Assembly (NCBI GenBank): GCA_947631645.1
Contig: CANRMD010000007.1
Location: forward strand, 1 to 62,781
DNA: 62,781 nucleotides
Direction: 5' to 3'
Origin: Candidatus Gastranaerophilales bacterium
Lineage (GTDB): Bacteria; Cyanobacteriota; Vampirovibrionia; Gastranaerophilales; Gastranaerophilaceae
Shown here: positions 1 to 8,868 of the stretch, in pieces
Layout of the letters: every line of letters begins with the position of its first letter
Position numbering within the stretch: position 1 is the first letter of the stretch
Notes under the pieces: generated by a model
What the model saw: the letters and a program-made list of their open reading frames with translations, nothing else
The model's database searches: none
What the model was told of the DNA's origin: nothing
Made by a program: the position numbers and the translations under genes

Positions 1-4
1 AAAA

Positions 5-214
5 ATGAAAAACTTTTTTGCTAACTTTTTTGGCGGCAACAGTGATAATCTAGACACTGCTGCATCTTCTAATGCCATTACCCCCCCCCCGTCAGGGTCT
101 GACGTAAATCAACTTTATAACGATTTAGTCGATGATAACCTCTTCATTGACGGGACGTTTATTGCATGCGGTATTAATAATAGACAGACGTGTCTTACTC
201 GATTTGACAAATAA
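5..214 (+). CDS. Small peptide, copy 1: conserved leader-like N-terminus, variable Cys-containing C-terminus
   Basis: This 69-residue peptide is of unknown function. Residues 1-49 are almost identical to copy 2 (residues differ only at 25, 28 and 29), whereas the last 20 residues differ in sequence and length. Both tails keep F-I, then C-G, then C-L-T and a terminal D-K; here seven residues lie between the two Cys. There is no membrane segment or obvious Sec signal. A conserved front with a divergent Cys/Ser/Thr tail is the usual layout of ribosomally made, modified peptide (RiPP) precursors, but no modification or export enzyme is visible, because only four bases precede the start. A run of ten C (81-90) lies inside the gene. 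The coding status is supported by the duplicated reading frame; the precursor role is inference. Confidence 0.6.
   Translation: MKNFFANFFGGNSDNLDTAASSNAITPPPSGSDVNQLYNDLVDDNLFIDGTFIACGINNRQTCLTRFDK
81..90 (+). repeat. C10 homopolymer tract inside peptide copy 1
   Basis: Ten consecutive C residues encode part of a Pro-Pro-Pro stretch at residues 26-29. The equivalent site in copy 2 is interrupted by A and T. Such a tract is conspicuous in an AT-rich genome and prone to slipped-strand mispairing; a one-base change would frameshift the peptide before its C-terminal part. It could also be a sequencing length error. Confidence 0.8.
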
Positions 215-249
215 CAAGGAGAATTAAATAAATAGTTTATCTCCTTGTT
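213..249 (+). promoter_or_regulatory. Intercistronic stem-loop between the two peptide genes
   Basis: Bases 213-222 (AACAAGGAGA) pair perfectly with 240-249 (TCTCCTTGTT), giving a 10-bp stem with a 17-nt loop. The left arm overlaps the stop codon of copy 1 (212-214). No T-run follows, so it is not a typical intrinsic terminator. The right-hand segment 237-246 is also complementary over 10 bases to 271-280, which contains the ribosome-binding site of copy 2. The two pairings exclude each other. Confidence 0.6.
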
Positions 250-270
250 GGATAAAAAAAATTAACTAAT

Positions 271-276
271 AAGGAG
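271..276 (+). promoter_or_regulatory. Ribosome-binding site of peptide copy 2
   Basis: AAGGAG lies nine bases before the ATG at 286. It falls inside the 10-base segment 271-280 that can pair with 237-246, so its accessibility probably depends on the upstream stem-loop. Confidence 0.7.
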
Positions 277-285
277 ATAATAAAA

Positions 286-501
286 ATGAAAAACTTTTTT
301 GCTAACTTTTTTGGCGGCAACAGTGATAATCTAGACACTGCTGCATCTTCTAATGCCACTACCCCATCCCTGTCAGGGTCTGACGTAAATCAACTTTATA
401 ACGATTTAGTCGATGATAACCTCTTCATTGACGAAACTTTTATTGGTGCAATGGGTACAGGTTGCGGAGCACATTTTTGCCTTACCAGCATGGATAAATA
501 G
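286..501 (+). CDS. Small peptide, copy 2: same leader-like N-terminus, different Cys-containing C-terminus
   Basis: This 71-residue peptide is the tandem paralogue of copy 1. The first 49 residues match copy 1 at 46 positions, with near-identical DNA, pointing to a recent duplication; the tail after T-F-I is different and longer, with a Gly/Ala-rich stretch and only four residues between its two Cys. The shared tail anchors (C-G, C-L-T, D-K) suggest the tails are homologous but fast evolving. It has a good ribosome-binding site at 271. Downstream lies the unrelated gene uvrB, so any partner genes should be to the left of the window. A bacteriocin or signal-peptide precursor is a hypothesis only. 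Confidence 0.65.
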   Translation: MKNFFANFFGGNSDNLDTAASSNATTPSLSGSDVNQLYNDLVDDNLFIDETFIGAMGTGCGAHFCLTSMDK

Positions 502-606
502 ACAAAAAAAATATCCGGCTTAAAAATATAAAATCATCCGACACGTATTTATTGGCGGGTCAGATATTTATGTACAAAATATTAAATTTTAATATAAAAT
601 ATTGAT

Positions 607-2586
607 ATGGGAAAAAAATTTGAAATTTGTTCAAAATACAAGCCGTCAGGCGACCAGCCAAAAGCAATACAAGAGCTCACAGAAGGGCTCAAAAAGGGTT
701 ATGATGCCCAAACTCTGCTTGGGATAACAGGTTCGGGGAAAACTTTTACTATCGCAAATGTAATTGAAAATATTCAAAAACAGACCCTTGTTATAGCTCA
801 TAATAAAACCCTTGCCGCTCAGCTTTACAACGAATTTAAAGAGCTTTTTCCTAATAATGCCGTTGAATATTTTATAAGTTACTATGATTATTACCAACCT
901 GAAGCTTATATTCCGAGAAGCGATACATATATTGAGAAATCAGCAACTATTAATGATGAAATCGACAGATTAAGACACAATACAACAAGAAGCTTGTATG
1001 AGCGTGATGATGTTATTGTTGTTGCTTCCGTCAGTTGTATTTACGGCTTAGGACTTCCGGAACAATATCTTTCTAACGCATTAAAAATAGAAGTCGGCGA
1101 CCAAATCGACCGAAACGCCTTTTTACGAGAGCTGGTTAAAATTCAATATTCCCGTAATGACCTTGAATTAACACGTTCTACTTTCCGCCCGCGTGGTGAT
1201 ATTATCGAAATCATGCCCGCTTATGAAAAAATGGTTACAAGAATAAGCCTTTTCGGTGATGAAGTTGAAAAAATAACCAGAATTAATCCTGTTTCGGGAG
1301 AAATAGCAGAAATTTGCGACTCGACAGTTATATTCCCCGCTGTTCACTACCTTTCCGGTGAAGATGACAAAGAAGAAACCATACATTTAATTAAACAAGA
1401 ATTGGCTTCTCAAGTTAAAAAATTTGAATTTGAAAATAAACTTATTGAAGCACAAAGAATATATCAGCGTACTAACTATGATATTGAAATGATAAAAGAA
1501 ATGGGATACTGCAGCGGTATAGAAAATTATTCGAGAATAATAGAACGAAGACCCGAGGGAAGTGCACCCGCAACTCTTTTAGACTACTTTAACGATGATT
1601 TTTTAGTGGTTATTGATGAATCTCACGTATCAATCCCTCAATTAAAAGCAATGTACAACGGCGATCAGGCAAGAAAAAATGTACTCGTTGATTACGGGTT
1701 CAGGCTCCCGAGTGCAAAAGATAATCGGCCTTTAAAATTTGACGAGTTTTGGGCTAAAATCGGACAAAAAATATTTGTATCCGCAACACCTTCCGATTTT
1801 GAAAAATCCGTATCTTCTAATCTCGTGGAACAGATTATCCGACCGACAGGCCTTGTTGACCCTGAAATATTTGTAAGACCTACAACTAATCAAGTTGATG
1901 ATTTAATCGCTGAAATTAAAGCAACCGCCGATAAAAATGAAAGAATTTTAGTAACCACTCTTACTAAAAAAATGGCAGAGGATCTTTGCGATTATTTAAA
2001 CGGCTTGGGTATAAAAGTTCGATATCTCCACAGTGAAATAACTTCGCTTGAACGTGTTGAAATTCTGAGAGATTTAAGACTGGGTACGTTCGATTGCTTA
2101 ATAGGTGTTAACCTTTTAAGAGAAGGCTTAGATATCCCCGAAGTATCACTCGTTGCCATTATGGACGCAGATAAAGAAGGTTTTCTTCGCTCAGAAACAA
2201 GTTTAATTCAGACTATAGGCAGAGCCGCAAGAAACGTTTGTTCTAAGGTTATTATGTACGCTGATAAAATTACCGACAGCATGGATAAAGCCATTAAAGA
2301 AACTCAACGACGCAGAGAAATTCAGCTTGAATACAACAAAGTCCATAATATTACACCTAAAACCATCAAAAAACCGATTGAAAACAATCTTCTGCAACTT
2401 GTTGCCAGCTACAGAACAATTGAAGACATTGTTGCCGAAGAAATGGTTGATAATAATATTTCTAAAGAAGATTTGCCTAAACTGCTCGATAAACTCGAAA
2501 AAGATATGAAAAAAGCAGCCTCTATTCTTGATTTTGAAAGGGCTGCCGAAATTCGTGACCAAATTAAAAAACTGAGAAATCTATAG
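607..2586 (+). CDS. uvrB: Excinuclease ABC subunit B (UvrB)
   Basis: This is the DNA-damage verification helicase of nucleotide excision repair, which is loaded by UvrA and recruits UvrC. The 659-residue length is standard. Walker A GITGSGKT lies at residues 39-46, the DNA-clamping beta-hairpin motif [11 protein letters not shown] near 95-105, the DESH box near 338, and helicase motif V/VI around [13 protein letters not shown] and QTIGRAAR. The C-terminal UVR helix pair ([15 protein letters not shown]) that binds UvrC spans about 623-655. The start is the first in-frame ATG; I see no clear Shine-Dalgarno. The 3' end overlaps the convergent membrane protein gene by six bases. Function is certain by homology. 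Confidence 0.97.
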   Translation: MGKKFEICSKYKPSGDQPKAIQELTEGLKKGYDAQTLLGITGSGKTFTIANVIENIQKQTLVIAHNKTLAAQLYNEFKELFPNNAVEYFISYYDYYQPEAYIPRSDTYIEKSATINDEIDRLRHNTTRSLYERDDVIVVASVSCIYGLGLPEQYLSNALKIEVGDQIDRNAFLRELVKIQYSRNDLELTRSTFRPRGDIIEIMPAYEKMVTRISLFGDEVEKITRINPVSGEIAEICDSTVIFPAVHYLSGEDDKEETIHLIKQELASQVKKFEFENKLIEAQRIYQRTNYDIEMIKEMGYCSGIENYSRIIERRPEGSAPATLLDYFNDDFLVVIDESHVSIPQLKAMYNGDQARKNVLVDYGFRLPSAKDNRPLKFDEFWAKIGQKIFVSATPSDFEKSVSSNLVEQIIRPTGLVDPEIFVRPTTNQVDDLIAEIKATADKNERILVTTLTKKMAEDLCDYLNGLGIKVRYLHSEITSLERVEILRDLRLGTFDCLIGVNLLREGLDIPEVSLVAIMDADKEGFLRSETSLIQTIGRAARNVCSKVIMYADKITDSMDKAIKETQRRREIQLEYNKVHNITPKTIKKPIENNLLQLVASYRTIEDIVAEEMVDNNISKEDLPKLLDKLEKDMKKAASILDFERAAEIRDQIKKLRNL

Positions 2587-3300
2587 TCTTTTCTTCTTTT
2601 TTTCTTCTTTTATTTCTACAATTACATCACCGTATAAGTCTGAACAATATGAAAAGAATGAAAAAATTGTTACTGCTGCCGATATTGAAACCAATATCTC
2701 TAATACTAATCCGTACCCAAGCATCTCTGTTATTACTTTGTATATTAAAAATGTCATTAAAAATATACTAAATATATATTGTATTAAATATGATAAAAAT
2801 TGAACTATAAAATTTCCCGAACTTTCAAATATATTTTTTAAATTAAAAGCATCTTTTATTCTGCTCTTAACCGAGAATAAAACTAACGGCACAACCATAA
2901 ACGGAATAAAAATCAGAACAACTATTGTATTTATGGTTCCAATTACAAACGGTTCCGCATGAATATTTGTTTTTATAAAACTTAATGCTACAAACATTAA
3001 TATATATGCCGGTAAAGCAAAAATTACTGACATTATTCCGCGATATATTATCTCGGGCAAACTTTGAAAATTCGGCATTATCGGCGACTTATTATTTATG
3101 TTTCTGTTCATAAATAATGAACCTGAGCCTAAATATAAAACAAGAAATACACTGAGAATTATAAAATTATTTGGATTATTTTGAAAAATAATATCATTAT
3201 TAATCAATATAAAAAATGGTACGTATGCAAATACTATAAGCTTAACCGCCCACCAGTTATCACTTGTAATATTTCTCAATGAATTAACCAAAGAAGCCAT
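2581..3300 (-). CDS. Polytopic membrane protein, DUF4013-like
   Basis: This 239-residue protein has six or so hydrophobic helices: about residues 18-34, 46-62, 88-108, 120-142, 165-188 and 196-216. Its tail is strongly charged and Lys-rich (E-E-K-K-K-K). The helix-rich, loop-poor pattern recalls the DUF4013 family of unknown function; this is a weak resemblance, not a firm assignment. The ATG has a strong GGAGG six bases upstream. It lies 14 bases downstream of ftsH on the same strand and is probably cotranscribed with it, so a membrane quality-control link is possible but unproven. The stop overlaps the end of uvrB. Confidence 0.75.
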   Translation of the reverse strand: MASLVNSLRNITSDNWWAVKLIVFAYVPFFILINNDIIFQNNPNNFIILSVFLVLYLGSGSLFMNRNINNKSPIMPNFQSLPEIIYRGIMSVIFALPAYILMFVALSFIKTNIHAEPFVIGTINTIVVLIFIPFMVVPLVLFSVKSRIKDAFNLKNIFESSGNFIVQFLSYLIQYIFSIFLMTFLIYKVITEMLGYGLVLEILVSISAAVTIFSFFSYCSDLYGDVIVEIKEEKKKKRL

Positions 3301-3314
3301 TTGTATCCTCCAAC

Positions 3315-5180
3315 TTAAACTTTTTCAAGAAATTCTTCACCCTTAATTTTTGTAATAATTTCCGTAACTTCATCATCATCAAGAGTCTCTCGTTCAAGTA
3401 GCTCTTTTGCTATTGCATCAAGCAAATCTCTGTTTTCACTTAATATATTTTTTGCTACTTCATATCTTGAATCAATAATCCTCTTAACTTCTCTGTCAAG
3501 GTCAGCAGCAAATTCTTCCGAGAAATCTCTTGTTGTACCGAAATCTCGTCCCATAAATACATGTTCTTGAGATTTTCCGTATGTCATAGCACCCATTTTC
3601 TCGGACATTCCCCATTGAGAAACCATTTTCTTTGCTACTTCCGTAACTTTTTGTAAGTCACTTGAAGCTCCCGTTGATATTTTATCTTCTCCGTAAACAA
3701 TTTCCTCCGCGACTCTGCCGCCTAATGTCATTGTTATTTGGTCTAACAATTTTGATTTGCTTACGTGTACTTTATTATCTTCGGGCTTTGTCCAAGTTAT
3801 ACCCAATGCATAACCTCGCGGAATAATTGTAACTTTATGAAGTTCATCACAGTCCTTTAAAAGCTTTGCTAACAAAGCATGACCTACTTCATGGTAAGAT
3901 GTAATTTCTTTATCTTCATCAGTCATAACTTTGCTTTTCTTTTCAATACCGGCTATAACTCTATCAATAGCATCATCAATTTCAGACATATTAATAACTG
4001 TTTTATTTCTTCTTGCAGCTAAAAGTGCAGACTCATTCAAAAGACTTTGCAAATCGGCACCCGTAAAACCCGGGGTGCGTTTTGCAAGTACTTTTAAATC
4101 AACATCTTTATCTAAAGGTTTACCTTTTGCGTGAACATTCAAAATCTGCTCTCTGCCTTTAACATCAGGCAAGCTTACCATAATTTGTCTGTCAAAACGA
4201 CCGGGACGAAGAAGTGCATTATCTAAAATATCAGGTCTGTTTGTTGCGGCAAGAATTATAATATTTGTATTACCGTCAAAACCATCCATTTCAACAAGTA
4301 ATTGGTTAAGAGTCTGCTCTCTTTCATCATGCCCGCCGCCGAGCCCTGCTCCTCTTTGACGCCCTACAGCATCAATTTCATCTATAAATACAATACAAGG
4401 CTGATGCTTTTTTGCCTGTTCAAACAAATCACGAACTCTTGATGCACCTACACCTACGAACATTTCAACAAAATCAGAACCGCTTATTGAGAAAAAGGGA
4501 ACACCGGCTTCTCCCGCTACAGCTTTTGCCATAAGTGTTTTACCGGTACCGGGAGCACCGACCAAAAGAACTCCTTTTGGAATTTTTGCACCGAGTTTTA
4601 AATATTTTTCCCCGTTTTTCAAAAAGTCTACTATTTCTTCCAATTCCTGACGTTCTTCGTCAATACCCGCTACATCTTTGAATGTAACTTTAACTTTACT
4701 GTCAAGCATCATTTTTGCTTTACTTTTCCCGAAAGATAATGCCTGAGAACCGCCTGTCTGAATAATTTTTGCAAGTATAATAAAAAATGCGATTATTAAC
4801 AATATAGGCAAAGCCGTACCCATTAAGCCCATCATTGATGAATCATTGACTTTTTTTATTTCTACGCCGACATTATTATCTTCTAAAACTTTATATAAAG
4901 AATTATCATTTTGAGGAATTGTTACTTTATATCTTAATGACGCAGTAACGGTTTCTTTTCCTTGTATATTTGAAGTAACCCCATCATTTACGGGTTTTGC
5001 CGTCAATATATCATTTGAAATAACTACTTCTTTTATTTCTGCATTTTTAACCTTTGTTAAAAACTCCGTATATGTAAGTTCTTTTGTAGATGTTGTAGGC
5101 CCCGCAAACATCATAGATGCCAATGCAAGCACCAATATAACTACTACCAGCCATATACCCATTGATTGATTTTTATTCAT
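3315..5180 (-). CDS. ftsH: ATP-dependent zinc metalloprotease FtsH
   Basis: This is a membrane-anchored AAA+ protease that extracts and degrades misfolded membrane and regulatory proteins. The 621 residues show the full layout: a transmembrane helix at 7-27, a periplasmic domain, a second helix at about 120-141, Walker A GAPGTGKT at 208-215, Walker B VFIDEID at 264-270, the second region of homology with ATNRPD and RPGRFDR, and the zinc site HEVGH at 430-434. The start ATG follows AAGGA. It lies 45 bases after manC and 14 before the DUF4013-like gene. Confidence 0.97.
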   Translation of the reverse strand: MNKNQSMGIWLVVVILVLALASMMFAGPTTSTKELTYTEFLTKVKNAEIKEVVISNDILTAKPVNDGVTSNIQGKETVTASLRYKVTIPQNDNSLYKVLEDNNVGVEIKKVNDSSMMGLMGTALPILLIIAFFIILAKIIQTGGSQALSFGKSKAKMMLDSKVKVTFKDVAGIDEERQELEEIVDFLKNGEKYLKLGAKIPKGVLLVGAPGTGKTLMAKAVAGEAGVPFFSISGSDFVEMFVGVGASRVRDLFEQAKKHQPCIVFIDEIDAVGRQRGAGLGGGHDEREQTLNQLLVEMDGFDGNTNIIILAATNRPDILDNALLRPGRFDRQIMVSLPDVKGREQILNVHAKGKPLDKDVDLKVLAKRTPGFTGADLQSLLNESALLAARRNKTVINMSEIDDAIDRVIAGIEKKSKVMTDEDKEITSYHEVGHALLAKLLKDCDELHKVTIIPRGYALGITWTKPEDNKVHVSKSKLLDQITMTLGGRVAEEIVYGEDKISTGASSDLQKVTEVAKKMVSQWGMSEKMGAMTYGKSQEHVFMGRDFGTTRDFSEEFAADLDREVKRIIDSRYEVAKNILSENRDLLDAIAKELLERETLDDDEVTEIITKIKGEEFLEKV

Positions 5181-5207
5181 ATATTATTCCTTATATAATT
5201 CAATAAA

Positions 5208-5213
5208 ATTATA
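5208..5213 (-). promoter_or_regulatory. Candidate extended -10 element for ftsH
   Basis: Read on the minus strand, TATAAT is preceded by TG plus one base (TGGTATAAT), 27 bases upstream of the ftsH ATG. No good -35 is seen, which is acceptable for an extended -10 promoter. It would let ftsH be expressed independently of manC. Confidence 0.4.
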
Positions 5214-5225
5214 CCATTAATTTTT

Positions 5226-6611
5226 TTATTTTACTCTGCCGTACATATCTTCATAACGTATTATGTCATCTTCGCTTATAATATCGCCTCTTTGTACTTC
5301 TAAAATTTTTAAAGGCAATTTTGTATGATTTTGAAGCGAATGTTTTGCTCCTACAGGTATGTCAATACTTTGCCCCTTATTTAAAGTATGTTTTTCATCC
5401 TCTAAAATAACTGTAGCATTACCTTCTAAAACTACCCAATGTTCAGAACGGTGATTATGTGATTGAAGTGACAATTTATGCCCCGCAGATACGGTTATAA
5501 TCTTTGTAAGCCAACCGTCAGAACCGTTTAAACACGTATAAAAGCCCCAAGGGCGATATACTGTCTTTCTTATCATTGCGGTATTATCATTTTGATTTTT
5601 TAGTTTTTTATAAATTTTTCCGATTTCACTGACCCTTGATTTATCACAAACCAATACCGCATCTTCTGTTTCAACAACCACTGTATCTTTTATATCAGAT
5701 AGTGCTACAAGCTCTTTTGAAGAATATATAAACGAATTTTTTACTCTGTCTGCAATTACATTTCCTTGAATTACATTCCCTTTTGAATCTTTTTCACTTG
5801 TATTATATAATGCAGCCCAAGAACCGTAATCCTGCCATTTTGTATTTAATTCTACAAATGCTAAGTTATCAATTTTTTCAATAACTGCATAATCTATTGA
5901 AACTGACGGTATATTTTCATAATATTCATATTTTATTTTATTATTTTCATCAAACATGTCTTTTGAAAAATCTTTACATACATCAGGTGAGTATTTTTCA
6001 ATCGCATTAAGAAATGTAGAAATTTTACCCGCATAAATGCCTGAATTCCAATAATAATCATTTTCTTTTGTATACTTAGCCGCATCATTTATATCGGGTT
6101 TTTCAACAAACTTATCCACTTTAAACCCGTATTTGAGTTTTTCTTTAACATGAACATAGCCAAAGCCTGTTTCAGGATACAAGGGTTTTACTCCTAATGA
6201 TACAATATAGCCTTGTTTTGCAAGTGCTGCCGCATTTTCAATTGCTGTTGAAAACGCTTTTGCATTTTCTATATGAAAATCAACAGGCAGTATTACAACA
6301 ACTTCATCTCTTTTGCCTTTTAAAAAGTTTAATGCCGCACTAATCGCGGGGGCTGAATTTTTACTCATCGGCTCTGCTATTACAAGCGGCTTTGAATATA
6401 ATTTCTTTAACTGAAATAATGTATCATCAAACTGCCTTATGTTTGTTATCGTTAATATGTTGTTTGGCTTTACAACACCTTGAGCCAGCTCAAATATATT
6501 TTGTAATAAACTTTTATTTCCCCTCAAACTTAACAAAGACTTAGGGTATAATTCTCTTGCTATAGGCCATAATCTTTCTCCCGACCCGGTTGATGTTATT
6601 ATAAATTTCAT
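5226..6611 (-). CDS. manC: Mannose-1-phosphate guanylyltransferase / mannose-6-phosphate isomerase (type II, bifunctional)
   Basis: The protein makes GDP-mannose for surface glycans. The N-terminal nucleotidyltransferase domain (about 1-290) starts with T-G-S-G-E-R-L-W-P, a variant of the usual GGSGTRLWP signature with Glu in place of Thr. The C-terminal cupin isomerase domain (about 345-461) shows RPWGFY, the His-rich Q-S-H-N-H-R-S-E-H metal site and the closing ILEVQ-G motif. The 461-residue length fits the bifunctional family. There is no other mannose gene next to it. It is divergent from the MerR-like gene. Confidence 0.92.
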   Translation of the reverse strand: MKFIITSTGSGERLWPIARELYPKSLLSLRGNKSLLQNIFELAQGVVKPNNILTITNIRQFDDTLFQLKKLYSKPLVIAEPMSKNSAPAISAALNFLKGKRDEVVVILPVDFHIENAKAFSTAIENAAALAKQGYIVSLGVKPLYPETGFGYVHVKEKLKYGFKVDKFVEKPDINDAAKYTKENDYYWNSGIYAGKISTFLNAIEKYSPDVCKDFSKDMFDENNKIKYEYYENIPSVSIDYAVIEKIDNLAFVELNTKWQDYGSWAALYNTSEKDSKGNVIQGNVIADRVKNSFIYSSKELVALSDIKDTVVVETEDAVLVCDKSRVSEIGKIYKKLKNQNDNTAMIRKTVYRPWGFYTCLNGSDGWLTKIITVSAGHKLSLQSHNHRSEHWVVLEGNATVILEDEKHTLNKGQSIDIPVGAKHSLQNHTKLPLKILEVQRGDIISEDDIIRYEDMYGRVK

Positions 6612-6689
6612 TAGTTTACACTCCGTAGTCTCTTTATATTAACAAATTTTAGACGAATTGAAAAGTTATGTAAAGATAGATTTATTTCT

Positions 6690-6718
6690 TAGACAAATTT
6701 TTTAAAAGCATATATAAT
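6690..6718 (+). promoter_or_regulatory. Sigma-70-type promoter for the MerR-like gene
   Basis: TAGACA (6690-6695), a 17-base spacer and a perfect TATAAT (6713-6718) lie 45 bases upstream of the ATG at 6764. Confidence 0.6.
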
Positions 6719-6763
6719 TAAAAAAGAAGATGGCATGTTTTTAAATCTAAAGGGGATTGTTTC

Positions 6764-7297
6764 ATGGGAATATCTACAGCGGAAAAAATAGAGAACAAAG
6801 AATTTTCACCTAAAGAAATTAGGGAAATGCTTGGTATTGATAATACTCAAATTCAAGAACTTTGTAAAATCGCGGATATTAAACTTAAAAAGAACCAAAG
6901 AGGGCTTACTTATTTTACTAAAGACGATGCGGATATGCTTAAAGATGTTTCCCTTAAAAATAAAATGAAATATATTACTCCGGTTCCAACTAAAAGTTTA
7001 GTATTTAAAGGGACTAACTCAATTTCGGGAGCTTCAATTGTTAAGCTTGTTGAAACTTTAAAAGGTATCGAAAAGTCCATGACCGATAAAATGACTTCTA
7101 TTCTTGATGAAAAACTTGACGGTATGGACGATGTTGTTATGGAATTAATCAGAGTAAAAACCGAAAATGAAACAATGCGTTACAAAATTAATGAATTAAA
7201 TAAAGAAAACTATAAATTGAAAAAAGAAATTAATTCATTTAAAAAAGTTCCGTTCGGCTTCTACGCTAAAACATCAACAGATTCAACAACTTTTTAA
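6764..7297 (+). CDS. MerR-like helix-turn-helix protein with coiled-coil tail
   Basis: This is a 177-residue putative DNA-binding regulator. Residues 14-65 fit a winged-helix MerR-type fold: F-S-P-K-E-I-R-E-M-L-G-I, a second helix, and a Y-F-T-K-D-D-A wing. After a linker, residues 95-165 are heptad-like and Lys/Glu-rich, consistent with a coiled coil for dimerisation. No effector-binding Cys pair of metal- or redox-sensing MerR proteins is present. Target genes are unknown; it has its own promoter and is divergent from manC. It overlaps the convergent nagA by four bases. Confidence 0.75.
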   Translation: MGISTAEKIENKEFSPKEIREMLGIDNTQIQELCKIADIKLKKNQRGLTYFTKDDADMLKDVSLKNKMKYITPVPTKSLVFKGTNSISGASIVKLVETLKGIEKSMTDKMTSILDEKLDGMDDVVMELIRVKTENETMRYKINELNKENYKLKKEINSFKKVPFGFYAKTSTDSTTF

Positions 7298-8223
7298 ATA
7301 AATTCAACTTTATTTATTGTGTTGTCATTATTCCAATGAACTATTATATTACTGTTTAATTGGTGGTACTTAAGCTGATTTGTTGATGAAGCAATTATGG
7401 CATTATCAAATGTTAAAATCTCTTTATCCGCAAGATTTTTAACAATATCACATAAGAGCATGGAGCTCCCGGCAATAGTTCCGTCTGCATTAACCAATTT
7501 ATTTTCACAATTGTATATCTTTTGTCCGGCAAATATATGCTCTTTTTTATCACTGTGTGCTAAAGGCAGTGCATCACTTATTAACAATACTTTTTCTATA
7601 TCTTTTTGTTTAAAAGTTATTTTCAAAACATCATCTGATACGTGCATTGAATCTGCAATTATTTCAACATACACTCCGTCATCACAAAGTGCACTTATCA
7701 CTGACGAGTTTCCTCTCGTAACAAATGAGCCCATTGCATTATACAGATGAGTTACCTGCGACATATTTTTCAAATCACTGCCTAACGAATGTCCGAGAGA
7801 TAATTTTATATTTTTTGCTTTCAAATAGTTTATAAGTTCACCCGTTTTATCAAGTTCAGGTGCAAGAGTTACTATTTTAATAATTTCATCATCTATTTTT
7901 TTATAAAGTTCAAGGTCTAAGGGCAGAATATATTTTTTATCATGAATACCTGATTTTTCAGGGTTTATAAAAGGACCTTCCAAATGTATACCGGCAATTT
8001 GTGCAGTATTTGAAGGTTGATTTTTTTGTACCTCTTTTATAAGAGCTATTCTGTCTTTAATCAAATTTATATCATCGGTCATAACGGTAGGAAAATATGC
8101 ACACACTCCGCTTTGTGCCAACAGTTGTGAGGCTGTTTTCATTTCTTCAATGGTTGCATTCATAAAATCAATCCCGAATGCACCGTGAATATGTTGTTCT
8201 ACCAGACCAAACGTTACTTTCAT
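7294..8223 (-). CDS. nagA: N-acetylglucosamine-6-phosphate deacetylase, N-terminally short form
   Basis: The enzyme removes acetate from GlcNAc-6-phosphate in amino-sugar recycling. Metal and catalytic motifs are present in order: H-I-H-G near residue 11, HLEGPF near 80, the SLGHS His, THLYNAM and the catalytic Asp in ISDAL. At 309 residues it is about 70 shorter than typical NagA: the N-terminal beta-sandwich strands that normally precede the first His motif are absent, and the C-terminal strands are reduced. Only three bases separate it from rpe, so the missing part is not hidden upstream. The gene is the last in the pyrH-to-nagA run. Confidence 0.85.
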   Translation of the reverse strand: MKVTFGLVEQHIHGAFGIDFMNATIEEMKTASQLLAQSGVCAYFPTVMTDDINLIKDRIALIKEVQKNQPSNTAQIAGIHLEGPFINPEKSGIHDKKYILPLDLELYKKIDDEIIKIVTLAPELDKTGELINYLKAKNIKLSLGHSLGSDLKNMSQVTHLYNAMGSFVTRGNSSVISALCDDGVYVEIIADSMHVSDDVLKITFKQKDIEKVLLISDALPLAHSDKKEHIFAGQKIYNCENKLVNADGTIAGSSMLLCDIVKNLADKEILTFDNAIIASSTNQLKYHQLNSNIIVHWNNDNTINKVEFI

Positions 8224-8226
8224 AAT

Positions 8227-8868
8227 TTACCTCAGTGAATTAATTGCTTTTTTCATATCTGACATTGAATATACATAATGACCGGCGACAAGAGCATTTG
8301 CACCGAGTGCTTTACAATATTTGGCGGTTTCTTCGTTTATACCGCCGTCTACTTCTATAATTAAGTTTTTTTGTATGATTTTTTTTATTTGACTTATTTT
8401 TTCGGCACAATCATTCATAAATTTTTGACCGCCAAACCCCGGTTCTACCGTCATTACCAAAACCATATCAACTTTATCAATATATTTTGCAATTTCGTTA
8501 ACGGTTGTTTTTGGCTTTATTGATATGCCTGCTTTAATATTATAAGACTTTATAAGCTCAATAACTTCTTCAACATTATCTTTTACAGCTTCATAATGGA
8601 AAGTAATATAATCTGACCCCGCCAATGCAAAATCTTTAATGTATTTTTGCGGATTATCTATCATTAAATGAACATCTAAAGGCAATTTTGTAACCTTTCT
8701 CAAAGCCTTAACAACCGGAGCTCCAATGGTTAAATTCGGTACAAAATGCCCGTCCATAACATCTATATGAACCCAATCCGCCCCGTTTTGTTCAAGTTTT
8801 TTTAATTCCGTTTCAAGATTTGCAAAGTCACTTGATAAAATTGAAGGAGCTATTATTATATTACTCAT
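8227..8868 (-). CDS. rpe: Ribulose-phosphate 3-epimerase
   Basis: This TIM-barrel enzyme interconverts ribulose-5-phosphate and xylulose-5-phosphate in the pentose phosphate pathway. The 213-residue length is typical. Visible motifs are APSILSSDFANL, the metal-binding H-I-D-V-M-D-G-H-F-V-P-N, H-L-M-I, MTVEPGFGGQ and the second metal Asp in EVDGGI. The start overlaps the end of rnc by eight bases, implying translational coupling. Confidence 0.96.
   Translation of the reverse strand: MSNIIIAPSILSSDFANLETELKKLEQNGADWVHIDVMDGHFVPNLTIGAPVVKALRKVTKLPLDVHLMIDNPQKYIKDFALAGSDYITFHYEAVKDNVEEVIELIKSYNIKAGISIKPKTTVNEIAKYIDKVDMVLVMTVEPGFGGQKFMNDCAEKISQIKKIIQKNLIIEVDGGINEETAKYCKALGANALVAGHYVYSMSDMKKAINSLR

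Noticed and set aside
1927-1934. GCCGATAA on the plus strand resembling a sigma-28 -10
   Set aside because: It lies deep inside uvrB and the nearest TAAA is only six bases upstream, not about 15; no gene starts downstream on that strand for several kb.
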